NCBI RefSeq assembly: GCF_028389875.1
Contig: NC_084666.1
Coordinates: 32,024,308-32,088,307, forward strand
Origin: Rhea pennata
Lineage: Eukaryota; Chordata; Aves; Rheiformes; Rheidae
Direction: 5' to 3'
DNA: 64,000 nt
Position 1 is the stretch's first letter. Each line of letters starts with the position of its first letter. Under the pieces are notes generated by a model. It searched no databases. It was not told the DNA's origin and saw only the letters and a list, made by a program, of their open reading frames with translations. Positions 26,801-37,181 of the stretch are shown one piece after another. Both the position numbers and the translations under genes were made by a program.

Positions 26801-29800
26801 TGACCTGAAGGTATCCATGAATGTAATACAACATGGTTTGTGATATTTTAAGTGTGAAAAAACATGATTCAATTTTCCTATACAATAGGTTTAAAATACA
26901 CAAGCCAAGACTTTACCACAGAAAGTTTTTTATTAAGCTCATTTTCAAAAGACTGACTTTCTAACTCTACTGCTCCTTTCCATGTGAACTGCATTTACTA
27001 AAGATTACCAATAGCACTCCAGACATCTTTAAAATACAGACAGCCACTGTCACCACTAGTTTAATTTAATATTTTCTCTTTTTCCTAAAGTTCCAGAATG
27101 GTTCTAGTGTCTGATCATGTTGCAGATGAAATACTTGTCTTGGTAAGTTGCCAACCAATTTCTTTTTGAAACTTAATATCTCTGCAACTGGCAATAGAAG
27201 TAACTGTTTGACCTCTTCTCTATTTCTTTTCTTATTTGCGCACAACGTATTCATAACAATTTTGTGGTTAATTATGCTTTACCTAAGAGGCTTCTTACAC
27301 CTTTCTGTCCTTTTGCTCATTTATCTCTGACTACAAAGAACCTATACGACATTGTACAGCAAAACTTCATAACAAAAACTGAGGTAAAACTAAGGCCATA
27401 AAATAAAAAATTTCCCAGTTAACATCTTGATGGTATATAACAACTTCAGAATGCACTTCGTTTCCTTCTAGCAACGTATCGTTCTCTTGTACTGAAAGAA
27501 GCCCATATATATCTAGACATACACTGACACAAAGTACTGCTGCAAAGGAAACTATTTTAAGAGAAATGTCTGGGAAAATGCAGGTTAATGCAGACATCCA
27601 GGTAGTCTGGAATTCCACCACCATGTTCTTCAATTACGTTAAAAGTTGAGTTTACTTTTCAGCCTTGCAGAAGGAAATGACCCAGAGGAGAAGTGACTTC
27701 AGCTCCTAAGCCTGGGGGCTTCTCTGACGAATGCCCCAAACTTGTCTGATCCGTACCCTCCTCGCTCAGCAGTGGCTGTGCAGTACTGTGCCTGATCTTG
27801 TACGGCCGTTCTTACGTTCTTTAGTCTTCAAATGGTTACATTATTTTTAAAAAAAATCTCGGGGAATTTAGCGGCAGTAAGGTCAACAGCTTTTCTCACA
27901 TGAAAAACAAAAGGAGCAAATGAAGGAAGATTTCCAGAAGACCTCCTTACTGATAGCATCTCTATACACTAGGGAGCCTGACGAACAAGACTTAAGCATT
28001 TTACCACAATGCTTTCAGTATTCATAACATGGGCTTTGTCCAGTATATTAAGGCAATAGTTAAGATGCATTTCTGGTGTGTAAAAATGCCCTACCTCAAT
28101 TTAGTTCATTGCTATACAGGAAAGGAATAAGGCGTAACGGTATAAGATTGTTTGTAATAGCTAGAGCCACAGAAGGCTGGTACCAGCATGATTACATCAA
28201 TTTTAAAAAGTCACATCCACAGCTCATATAGCTGCTGAAACAGAACTATGTTTAGATAAGAACTTACAAAGTTACTGAAGGGAGATTGGACGACTACGAA
28301 AAATGTGTAAAACACAGAAGAAATTTATTTAAATGGAAAGAAAAGCTATCATAAAAGTGCATTTGTTAAAGGACTCTCACACTTCACAAAGTAAATTCTG
28401 CAACTACCTGGAGCACTACTGGAGCGCACAGCTCTACCAGTGAATTGAACTTCAGCTAGAATCAGAGAAGTTGGCTGTCACATCTGAGCATGAAAGATGT
28501 CACTGATAAGCTCATGACAGGGAGCATGAAGATACAGACTGCACCAAACTGCTCTGTGCAAATAGAAATGGTTCAGACTTACGAGAGGACTGTGTGCCTT
28601 TTAGCCTAGCTGTACACTTTTTCTGACTTTTCACACTTTCTCACTTTTATCAGCTCATCTAATAAAAAACACCGCTTTTTCCTAAATGCTTGGGTTCTCC
28701 TATGTCCTACCAGAGTTACAAGACATGCAATACTACATAAACTTTAATGACTGTTCTGTACTCTGTGGAAGAACACAAAGATTAATAAAGGTAACAATTT
28801 TGCTTTAAATACACTCCCAAGTGCAAGTGATTGGTTTTCATAAAATCTTATGTGTGGCTAGAATATTACGTACAACACAAGAAATACAGAACTGGCACAA
28901 AACACCTGATTTTCAGCCAGCTCTGAGATCAAAGGATCAAAAATTCTACGGTTTCTAAGGGAGCAAGTGGGAAGCACCAAGTGGAGCTGCACCTGCTATG
29001 CAAACTCAATAGCTACCTTGAATGGTTCTCCTTCCTTGGAAAAATGGGAAGGCAGAAATAAGGTGGCGGGTCATGCAGGGATTTATTTCATGATGTGCCA
29101 TTTTCTCTTAAACTTATTGCAGGTAATGTAAAAAACACAGTTTACATGAAAAAAAATCAGGGAGTCGAGAGGTCTGAAGTTACCAGTTGTTCACGCCTTC
29201 AGAGATTTCCTCTGAACCTTGAACAATGTCGCTGCCTCCAGATTACACTTTTCAGGACATTTGTGCAACCCACAGCTTTCAGACTGATATGGTCTGGTAC
29301 AAAAGAAAATGACTGGTAAACTAAATCAGTAATTCTGCTGGTTAAATAGCAGACTCTCTTTCTCTGACCACTTGGGCTTTCTCTGGTGGAGGTGAAAGCC
29401 ACACACAAAACAGCCACTGGAAACTAAAGGCACTAGTCTAACGACATGAGAAAATAGGTATTTCAAAGTATGATTTCTACATCTACATCCTACATCATCC
29501 AACTACACCTAAAGCTGTTTTCAAAGTAGAAAAGCATTAACTGCAACAAAAGATTATGATGGACAGAATATAACAGAATGCAAATAAATGCTACAAGCCA
29601 AATGAAATGGGAAAATGAAGAATCTGTTTTCAATGGAAATAGACAGAGTCAATGATAGGTTTTCAATGCTCTGAAGGTTTTTGTATCATCATTCATCACC
29701 ACAGTACCTGCTCCGTTACGATTTGTTCAAGGATTATTAACATATTCTCTAAAATGAGAATGGGGCAAGCAAATAATAGCATATATCACATTTCTTCTTC

Positions 29801-31017
29801 ATCTGTAAACTGGCTAGGTGCTTGGATTCAGGAGTTTCAGCTCAAGATTATTCATCACTTAAAGCTATCCTCAGTTACTGTTTTGGACTGTATCAAAATT
29901 GTTTTTAAAAAAAGCACAATAAGGATACAAATTATACAGTCTAATAATGATTGCAGCCTTTGCCATCTTCAAAGTACTTTGAAAGTAGCTGGATTAACAG
30001 TAAATTGCTAATCCAAAGAAAAATAACTCTATTATTGGTACGAGCTAAACACTCAGCACATTTGCCAGAAATGCAAGGAAATTATATCCTGAGCAGCAGT
30101 CATTGGTTTGTTACACAATTTATGTGGAATAATTTATTTTTTAACATACAGCGGAAAAAAATAAACTATTTAAAGCATACATTGTTCTGTTCAGTCATTG
30201 ATCTATTTTTAATGAGACTCTGTCGATGATAAAATCAATATCTGATGGTAAATTGAAGTGCATTATAACCCTTGTTTAGCAAACTATATTTAGTGCACAA
30301 TAGATCTTTGACTGCCTGTTTTAATGATAGCTTTTAACCTTATTAAGTTAAATACTGATACTTATAAAATGGTGGAACATCTTTTGGTGTACCTGCAGTC
30401 ACTTTCTAATAGAGAGAAAGTTGGGTGATTTTTTTTCCCCACAGTCCATGACTAATCTATGCTCTTCCACTTCTCTTCATAAATTGCAGGAAGTTCTAGT
30501 ACAGTAATGATTCTAGCAAGTGTGTTATACACTGGGAAGTGCTTTTAGTTAATACTTTGATTTAAGTGATGCACATGCAATTCTTGAACTATCTATGCAT
30601 CCACCATGCTGCAACTCAAAGGAGCTTACGTCAAACTGGACCCGATGCAGCTGCCATTCCTGAAAAGTGAGACCATCTCCGGGCAAGCATCTCACAGCAA
30701 GCTGCAGCAGGGCAGAGGTCTAAACCACACCAGGTCTATCAAAAACTTCTAGTATTCTCCAAGAGAGTGGAGATTTTCCTGCAAGTCAGTCTGCAGAGGA
30801 GTTTGTGTTTCATAACTGACAGTCCTGAATTAAATTAATGTAAATTAAATTAGTGTAATCTATGTAGTGTTTAGTTATAACTAGCAGAGAGATATATCTC
30901 ATCCTTGTCCTGACAGGCTTCACTCAAAAACTGATGCTCAGATTATTCCCTAGTGGAGGCAATTGAGATGAGAAAGTAGTCTCCTTAGGCTCATCCATAC
31001 TCAGTGAAGAAACAACC
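20823..31017. other. Non-coding flank 3' of FGF20, no gene recognised
   Basis: About 10 kb of AT-rich sequence. The largest open frame (173 codons, minus strand, 23,484-24,005) has no recognised domain or conserved motif and lies in a locally GC-richer patch (23,380-23,650). CATAGAAT-type short repeats lie at 25,761-25,806. T runs occur at 24,309-24,326 and 24,845-24,856. Nothing else is supported. Confidence 0.65.
25761..25806. repeat. CATAGAAT short repeat cluster
   Basis: Four CATAGAAT octamers (25,761; 25,774; 25,784; 25,799) separated by AATAG-like spacers. The octamer equals the minus-strand CR1 tail unit, but no CR1 body adjoins, so origin from a CR1 tail is only a possibility. Confidence 0.6.
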
Positions 31018-32185
31018 TTTATTCACACAAAGCCTTTCATTCAACAGTATCGGATTTTATACTACAGTGATGAGATTCCTATATGAAAATTTTAAGTGAT
31101 GTAGAAAATTCTAGTCATTTAGTTATTCAGGTGGTAATAAAGATACTAGGAGCCATTTGGCAAAAATGTCAAGTACCTTGTGATTTGAAACAAGATTTTA
31201 AGAGTTAATACAGCTTGCTCTAAGATAACTGTGACATACTTTTCGTAATTGTTGCACGCTTGCAATACTATAATAGTATACTAACAAACTCAATTTTTAA
31301 AAAATGACAGTAAACCCAATAAAGTGAAATAATTTTTAATTTCCTTTTGAAATGTGCATTTGAATTCATTACAGATCTGTAAGGCACTCTCATAGGTCAA
31401 AAATAACCCACGTTCTTTCCAAAATAAGGAGAGTCATGAGGCAATGGTATGTGCATAAAATATAACCTAATCTATAACTGATAAACAATGAAATCTGAGT
31501 GTTCGTGTTTTGGATGTATTGCAATGAAATACAATTTCTGCATCATGACACTACTCGGACACTACCAAATATTGGCACTGCAAATGATTTGTCATTGGGG
31601 TTGGGGACTTGTATTCTCTTCATATCCCAGTAAAAAATAAACTCTTCAATAAATAAATATATAAAATAAATATATGCTATCTGGAGATGTATAAATAGGT
31701 CCATCCTATGAAGTAAAGTTCCAGCTCTGACTGTGATACATTGACATCTAAGGTCCATCACTGAAGTGGAGCCACTACAACTTCATATACAGTTCTCAAG
31801 ATGTATCACTATTTTACAGTTCATTTCTTACTATTTCTTCCATCTATTCTCTGATCCAGATGCTGTAGGTAGTTTCTTTTGCTAATTTATAGACAGTAAG
31901 TAATCCAGACAAAACAGGCAGGAGTTTGGTATTTTAAGTCATACTGCAACTTCCCACTGGCTACCATACAATTCAGCAAATTTGAGCGAGGCCAGTCCAC
32001 TCTGAGCTTTAAGGCTTTGTCTCCTAAATCCAAACACCAGGGAATGGAGGCTTGGCTGTCACTAAGTAGCTTCTTCAAACCCAGTATTGCAGAACTTTGC
32101 AAATTCTCCATGCTGGTACTGCCACGGACAAAGCAGTAAGATCAAACATCTCCAAGATGGGTTTTTTTCAAACTTCTGCCTTTCC
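31018..32185 (-). other. FGF20: Candidate FGF20 3' UTR with a poly(A) signal
   Basis: Downstream of the FGF20 stop there is no further coding sequence. The first canonical AATAAA I find on the minus strand is the complement of TTTATT at 31,018-31,023, about 1.16 kb past the stop, a plausible 3' UTR length. Alternative hexamers (ATTAAA-like near 31,335) exist, so the 3' end is inferred rather than shown. Confidence 0.4.
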
Positions 32186-32431
32186 TCAGCTGTATCCCAA
32201 CACATCCTTGTACAGTTCTGGAACTCTTTCGGGATCCACGGGCCTGGGCAGGAAGTGTGTGAATTTCTGGTGTCTTTTAGACCTCGCCCCATCTCTGGGG
32301 GTACCATCTTTGTTAAGTGCTACGAAGTATCGCCGCCCTGAATCTCCATGTTTGTACACATTGGATGAGTAAGTGTTGTACCAGTTTTCCTCAAACTGCT
32401 CCCTGAAGATGCACTCAGAAGTTAGTTTCTC
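32186..32431 (-). CDS. FGF20: FGF20 coding exon 3 (terminal) and stop
   Basis: The terminal coding exon begins after acceptor CTATAG with [20 protein letters not shown] and contains [18 protein letters not shown], the basic patch [11 protein letters not shown] and the C-terminus [11 protein letters not shown] followed by TGA (complement of 32,186-32,188). It has 82 codons including the stop, which brings the protein to 213 aa, close to the roughly 211 aa of mammalian FGF20. The basic residues around RSKRHQK belong to the family's heparan-sulphate binding surface. The last residues differ from those of FGF9 (as known for that family), supporting the FGF20 assignment together with the MICU3 neighbour. 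Confidence 0.96.
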   Translation of the reverse strand, partial: EKLTSECIFREQFEENWYNTYSSNVYKHGDSGRRYFVALNKDGTPRDGARSKRHQKFTHFLPRPVDPERVPELYKDVLGYS

Positions 32432-33767
32432 CTATAGAAAGAAACAAGGAAGAAAAATAGGAAGTCAAGCAACCAGTAACTGAATACAAACACACTTATG
32501 GAAAAAAACATGATAAAAGTAAACAAAATATTTTAGGCTTTGTGCTGCCTTCCTGTTCATTCAACTGTTAACAAATCAAACTCCAAAAGAGTATGTAGAC
32601 ATCAAATGGAGTTTGGAAGGCTAATTTATCCTTTACTCATTTGAAAACTAGACCCCTTCATACACAGTTTTGGATTTAAACACCAGTTAGATGACTCCCT
32701 CTAGGAAGGCATTTCCCATTAACTAAAATTCACTCGACCTCCAGAGAGGTCCGTCTTGGGGTTTCCACCCCTTCTGGAAACGAGATTTGATAGAGGGACT
32801 CAGGCACAATGTAATAGATGAAGAACATACTGGAAAGCGTTCTTTGTGGTACACTTCTCGCATTTTAAACAGGACTGATCTCAACAAAAGGTATGTGATT
32901 ACTGCTTTCCTTCTGTGGGGAAAATACTGCTATGACACAAAGAAAAGCTATCATCACCTCAGTATAAGCTATATGGTACCAGCAGGTCACTATTTCTTAT
33001 TCAACCAGAACACCAAACACCATGAAAGCCTTTAATACTAATACTTTTAGGCCAAAAGTTATTCATTAGGATCAGATAACTAATGAGTACAAGCTTATTG
33101 TCATTTTTAGACACAAACATTCCAGTGTTTGGTCCAACAGGTACTGCCAGTACTCCTGCCCTATTCAGATTTTGCAAATAACAGTGGAACAAAACTGTGA
33201 CATAGTATTGGCCTTTTTTTCCCCCTTAACATCTGAAAGTATGCTTTTACATTAAAAAACTGGTACCTGGAAGTATCACCTGGTGATTTCTAAAGGTGCA
33301 TTATTAGGCTAAACGAAAAGTAAGTCAAGATATTGTATTAATTGTTGTTTATTAGTTCCATAGCTATCCTTTTAACTTTTTTGCACATGCATTAAGTATT
33401 TTAAAAGATAGAATATGCACCGACCATGATAGTTCTTAGGGTTAATACTTACAAAGAAAATTATATACCAGGCAACTTAAAGACTTTTTAAATAGCTAGT
33501 TTAAATAGCTATTTTTGTCTTAATTTAGGGTACCGTCTATATTTCTTTTCAGTTATCTTTATCTAAGACAGAAAATTTTCCCATCAAATATTTAGCATCC
33601 AAGTCAATACCATGTGCTTTGAGAATTCAGTGTACTTTTCAACAGGAAAAGATGATTGTGTTTTGAAAGCCAAGACCACCTAAGCTAGCTGCCTAAGGTG
33701 TTTGCTTAGTGCCAGTAAGGGAATCAAAACCTAAACAAGTACGAATTGATCCAAAGGTAGTACTTAC
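32432..33767 (-). other. FGF20: FGF20 intron 2
   Basis: This 1,336-bp intron has a GTAAGT donor and a CTATAG acceptor on the minus strand. The interior is AT-rich unique-looking sequence with no open frame I recognise. A short CR1-3'-end-like string near 32,734-32,752 is too degraded to call. Confidence 0.9.
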
Positions 33768-33871
33768 AGATCCATAGAGTTCTCCCTTCTCATTCATTCC
33801 AAGGTAAAGGCCACTGTCCACTCCTCTAATGCTGACCAGTCCCACCGCCACACTGATGAATTCTAGGATAC
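33768..33871 (-). CDS. FGF20: FGF20 coding exon 2
   Basis: This 104-nt exon encodes the middle of the FGF beta-trefoil. It starts after a TTCAG acceptor with GT that completes the Gly codon begun in exon 1, then reads [20 protein letters not shown] and [13 protein letters not shown]. It ends at donor TCT|GTAAGT. The 104-nt length and both splice phases fit the conserved three-exon FGF gene structure, and exons 1 and 2 together give exactly 132 codons. The [11 protein letters not shown] segment is the family signature. No frameshift or stop is present. Confidence 0.96.
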
Positions 33872-34386
33872 CTGAACATACACCCAAAGGAAAAAAAAAT
33901 AAAAGAGATGGCTTTAATTCAACTTGTGACCAAAAAAATAAAAAATATCAAAAATATAGTTGAATGCAAGTGGAAAACCACATTTATTACAACAAACACA
34001 TTTATTATAATAACTATGGCCTATATTTTCTGCAGTTTCAAATATTGAATGGAAATGTATAGAGTTTCCACAGGAAAGCAGTCAGAGAAGCCACATCTTG
34101 GAAAAATGCTACATTCTTTAAAGAAATCTTTTTTATTTTGAATAAGAAAGGATTCCATTCACCACCAAGGCTAAAGCCTTCAGTACTACAGAACTGTAAT
34201 CTATAATGACTTTACACTATTTGCTGAACTTCCTACTCAAATACTGGAAGATAGGTTTGAATAACCCAAAAATATATTTCACCTTCTCTATAGCATTATC
34301 TTAAAAAAATATTTCCATTATTAGATCATTTGAATAGAAATCAAAGTACAGATTGGAATTTTATGAAACAGAATCTATCCACAGGA

Positions 34387-34410
34387 AAAATAAATAAATA
34401 AATAAATAAA
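34387..34410. repeat. (AAAT)n microsatellite
   Basis: About six AAAT units in FGF20 intron 1, directly visible. A simple tetranucleotide repeat. Confidence 0.9.
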
Positions 34411-36057
34411 AAGTATTTGCCAGACATCTTATCTAGCATATGGGCCCACACCTCTTGACACAACCTGCTATAATCAGTGCAGGCTTTTCATGTGCATGAA
34501 TTATGCTGCTTATTTTCTAATGTTTGAATTATAGCACTCTTTATACTATATTGGTCCAAAACATAATATATATTAATATAAAGTAATCAGGAGCATGGGG
34601 CATTTATTTGAAGCCTGCAATTTGGAAAGTGTATGAACAGCATATTTAACCAACTGATCTGCACAGATAACATTACACATGAAATATGAAAAAAAGGGAA
34701 TGTGTGAACTGGCTTTTTGAAAGTTAACAACATAAACAGAGCCTCCAAAAGCAGTTGTACCTAAGGTCTTGCTGTGCATCAACAAACCTGCACAACACTT
34801 TAAAAAAAAAAATGGATCTTAGGAAAATGTTTAAATAGTGTGTTTGAGTTCGACAATGTCTTTTTTGTCTATTTTCTGTATTTGTGACTACTGTTTTTCA
34901 TTCAGGACCATTTTTCACTCTAAGACAGATGGACTGTCTGGACTTTACAATAATTTAAAATGTTTTGAATTTTAATTACGCTTTGGCATGTCTCTTATTT
35001 ATATTACCAAGCAGCAAAGGAAATAAATCCTTTAGAAAGAGTAAGCATTCAAAATCCTACTGCATGTAAATCATCATAGGTTTTCCAGTTCCTAAAGCAC
35101 AAAATCCCATAAAAAGAGGTGGAGGAATTTTGTCTTTCGGGTATCATTTTCAAAGCCACCCTTTCTCAAAACTATAAAAAGCAGGTGATTCAACCCACAA
35201 AGCAACCACATCAGACAAACTGTCAAAGAATAGTGGTAGAATAAAGAAAGAACATTTCTAAAAAGCCCAATGAATGTTTGATCTGAGGCTAATTTTTTTC
35301 TTTTTAAGTAGATTTATTTCATGTTTACATGCTGTAGGAAATCTTCCTTCTGAGAAGAACTTTCTGTTTGACTACTGCTCTTTTACTTCTGAAAACATCC
35401 ATGTGTTATAAAAGCAGTTAAGAGCCATTCCAGCAGATTGTTTTGACTATGGGAAAGATGATAGGAAACCCTTTAATCACCTTTTTATGACTACTAAATC
35501 AACGCACACGCAAATTCACGTGTAGTTGACAACAGCAGGTTGGTTCAGATGGTCAGTTCCTACACCCGTTATTTAGGATTTACTCTCATATCGCAGTAAA
35601 CATTTACATTCTTGGATTGCCCTCTCCTCCTTTTGGTTTATTGACCACAAGTACCATGAAGCATTTTCAGTACTTGAGCAGAAGAGGCATTTCAGGCCTC
35701 CCTGCTTCAACTTTCTGCTCTGCAAAACAGAGCGGTCTGATGCAGAGGGAAGGGTCGCAGTGACTGAGTCCATAACCCGTATTAATTTATAAAGGCACAG
35801 GACACTGCGATGCAGCTAGTCTATTCAAAGCAGTGTGACTGCCGCTATCTTTCCCCTTCCCCGCGAAGCCCGCAGGCATGCGCCTGCACTCACACACACC
35901 TGGCACGGGTTGAGCTGGGCACACACAGGGTTTCATGGCTGGCACAGGACAGCAGCGCCTCTTGCACCCTCGCTCTGACACATCTCTGAGCCGGAGGGCT
36001 CAGCCCAGCCGCTCACCCACCTGCCCCAGCACGCTGGCATCGCACCTCCTTTGTGGG

Positions 36058-36458
36058 GGCATGTGTGAACACGCTCACACACATGCGCAAATGTATGCAC
36101 GCACACATGCACACACCTGCACACATGCATGTGTGCATGTGCGCACATGTGAACACATGAACACAAATATGCATGTGCATGCATATGTGCACCCATGTGC
36201 ACATATATGCACATATATGCACATGCACGCACAGATGTGCATATGTGCACATGCATGCACGCGTGCATGCACATGCACAGGTGTGCACGCACACACACAC
36301 ATGTATGCACACACTCGTGCACACGTACACACACATGTACAGATGCGCACACACGTGCACGCATATGCACGCACACATAATACAGGTGTGCATGCACGCA
36401 CACGTATACACACATGTGCGCGCACACACACATGCAGGTGCACGCACACGGGCACATA
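36058..36458. repeat. Alternating purine-pyrimidine CA/TG-rich tract in FGF20 intron 1
   Basis: About 400 bp built almost only from CA, TG, CG and TA steps (units such as GCACACATG, TGTGCATATG and CATGCACG), so purines and pyrimidines alternate nearly throughout. All six frames are nearly stop-free and give Cys/His/Met/Val-rich or Thr/His/Ala-rich translations, which is a composition effect and not a gene. The tract ends about 43 bp from the exon 1 splice donor. Such DNA is a strong candidate for Z-form and for length polymorphism. Confidence 0.9.
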
Positions 36459-36501
36459 CCTCCCCCCCGGCCCGGAGAGACGCGGCGCGGCCGCTGCCTA
36501 C

Positions 36502-36793
36502 CGAAGAGGCTGTGGTCCTGGCGGGTGCCGCGCACGCTGCCGTCGGGCAGGATCTGCAGGTGGAAGCCGGTGCGGCAGTAGAGCTGCCGCCGCCGCAGGA
36601 TGCCCTGCAAGTGCGCCAGCTCCGCCGCCGCCGCCGCGCCGCCGCCGCGGGCCGCCCGCTCCGCCGCCGCCCGGCGCTCGCCCAGCAGCGGCGGGCGCTC
36701 GCCGGCGGGCGGCAGCAGGAAGTGGGCGCCCACGGGCTGCCCCAGGCCGTCCAGGCCGCCCAGGAAGCCCCCCACCTCGGCCAGCGGAGCCAT
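36502..36793 (-). CDS. FGF20: FGF20 coding exon 1 (fibroblast growth factor 20)
   Basis: This is the first coding exon of a secreted heparin-binding growth factor of the FGF9/16/20 subfamily, which signals through FGF receptors in inner-ear, tooth, feather/hair placode and neural development. It encodes 97 codons plus one base. The N-terminus reads [14 protein letters not shown], followed by [14 protein letters not shown] and the start of the beta-trefoil core ([17 protein letters not shown], then [15 protein letters not shown]). These match FGF20 rather than FGF9 or FGF16. The donor on the minus strand is TTCG|GTAGGC and splits a Gly codon. The linker holds an Ala-rich run (GGGAAAAAE) in very GC-rich DNA. 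There is no cleavable signal peptide, as is normal for this subfamily, which uses an uncleaved internal signal. The start was chosen because its MAPLAE opening is shared by the family. An in-frame ATG also lies 18 codons upstream. Confidence 0.96.
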
Positions 36794-36890
36794 GGGGGCG
36801 CGGGGCGAGCGGGCGCGGCGGCGGGCAGCGCCTGCCGGGCTGGGCATGTGGGGGGCGCGGCGGCGCCCCGCGCGTGGGGAGCCGGCGGGG

Positions 36891-36933
36891 CCGCGCCGAG
36901 CCGAGCCGCGCCGAGCCGAGCCGAGCCGCGCCA
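36891..36933. repeat. CCGAG/CCGCG pentamer repeat in FGF20 5' UTR
   Basis: About eight pentameric units alternating between CCGAG and CCGCG, located 98-140 bp upstream of the FGF20 start codon and probably within the 5' leader if the TATA-like element is used. Could form stable structure in the leader. Confidence 0.8.
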
Positions 36934-36974
36934 AGGGAAGCCGGGCGGCGGGGTGGTGTTTACACGCCCCGCGC

Positions 36975-36986
36975 GTGTATATATGC
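36975..36986 (-). promoter_or_regulatory. FGF20: TATA-like element for FGF20
   Basis: On the minus strand the sequence reads GCATATATACAC, an AT-rich TATA-like motif embedded in GC-rich DNA about 185 bp upstream of the start codon. A start site some 30 bp downstream (near 36,950) would give a leader of about 160 nt. Position and composition fit, but initiation was not measured. Confidence 0.5.
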
Positions 36987-37007
36987 ATACGGCGGTCCCC
37001 CTGACAT

Positions 37008-37015
37008 ATGCTAAT
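37008..37015 (+). promoter_or_regulatory. Octamer-like POU site near FGF20 TATA
   Basis: ATGCTAAT (minus strand ATTAGCAT) is one base from the POU/Oct octamer ATGCAAAT and lies about 20 bp upstream of the TATA-like element, a common arrangement in developmental promoters. Candidate only. Confidence 0.3.
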
Positions 37016-37151
37016 GCGGCCCTCCGCGGGGAGGCTGCGTTTGAAATTGTAAACCGCGCTCCCCCTCTCCTCGCACCTTCCTCTGATCCGGGAGGACGGC
37101 GGGGAGGGAGCTGCTGGCGCTGCGCGCCCGCCCGCCCGCGCACGCACACGC

Positions 37152-37181
37152 GGGGCCGGGGCCGGGGCCGGGGCCGGGGGG
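37152..37181 (+). repeat. (GGGGCC)4 GGGGGG repeat upstream of FGF20
   Basis: Four perfect GGGGCC units followed by a G6 run, about 360 bp upstream of the FGF20 start codon. The G4 runs with two-base spacers meet the standard G-quadruplex pattern on the plus strand. Same hexamer as the human C9orf72 repeat, but short here. Confidence 0.9.

Larger units (their letters stand above)
33872..36501 (-). other. FGF20: FGF20 intron 1
   Basis: This 2,630-bp intron has a GTAGGC donor and a TTCAG acceptor on the minus strand. Its promoter-proximal 440 bp are dominated by an alternating purine-pyrimidine tract (listed separately). An AAAT tetranucleotide run lies at about 34,387-34,410. The remainder is AT-rich, with a modestly CpG-containing stretch at 35,800-36,060 that continues the promoter CpG island. 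No coding sequence was recognised. Confidence 0.9.

Noticed and set aside
1-31017. A neighbouring gene such as MSR1 on the left flank
   Set aside because: No exon with family sequence and matching splice phases was found in this part.
32734-32752. CR1 3'-end-like string (GACCTCCAGAGAGGTCC) in FGF20 intron 2
   Set aside because: Only about 17 bp agree, part of it a self-complementary string, and the expected CR1 tail does not follow.
37041-37052. Possible TCF/LEF site (GTTTGAA) near the FGF20 promoter, suggested by FGF20 being a Wnt target
   Set aside because: It differs from the CTTTGAA consensus, and short sites like this occur by chance.
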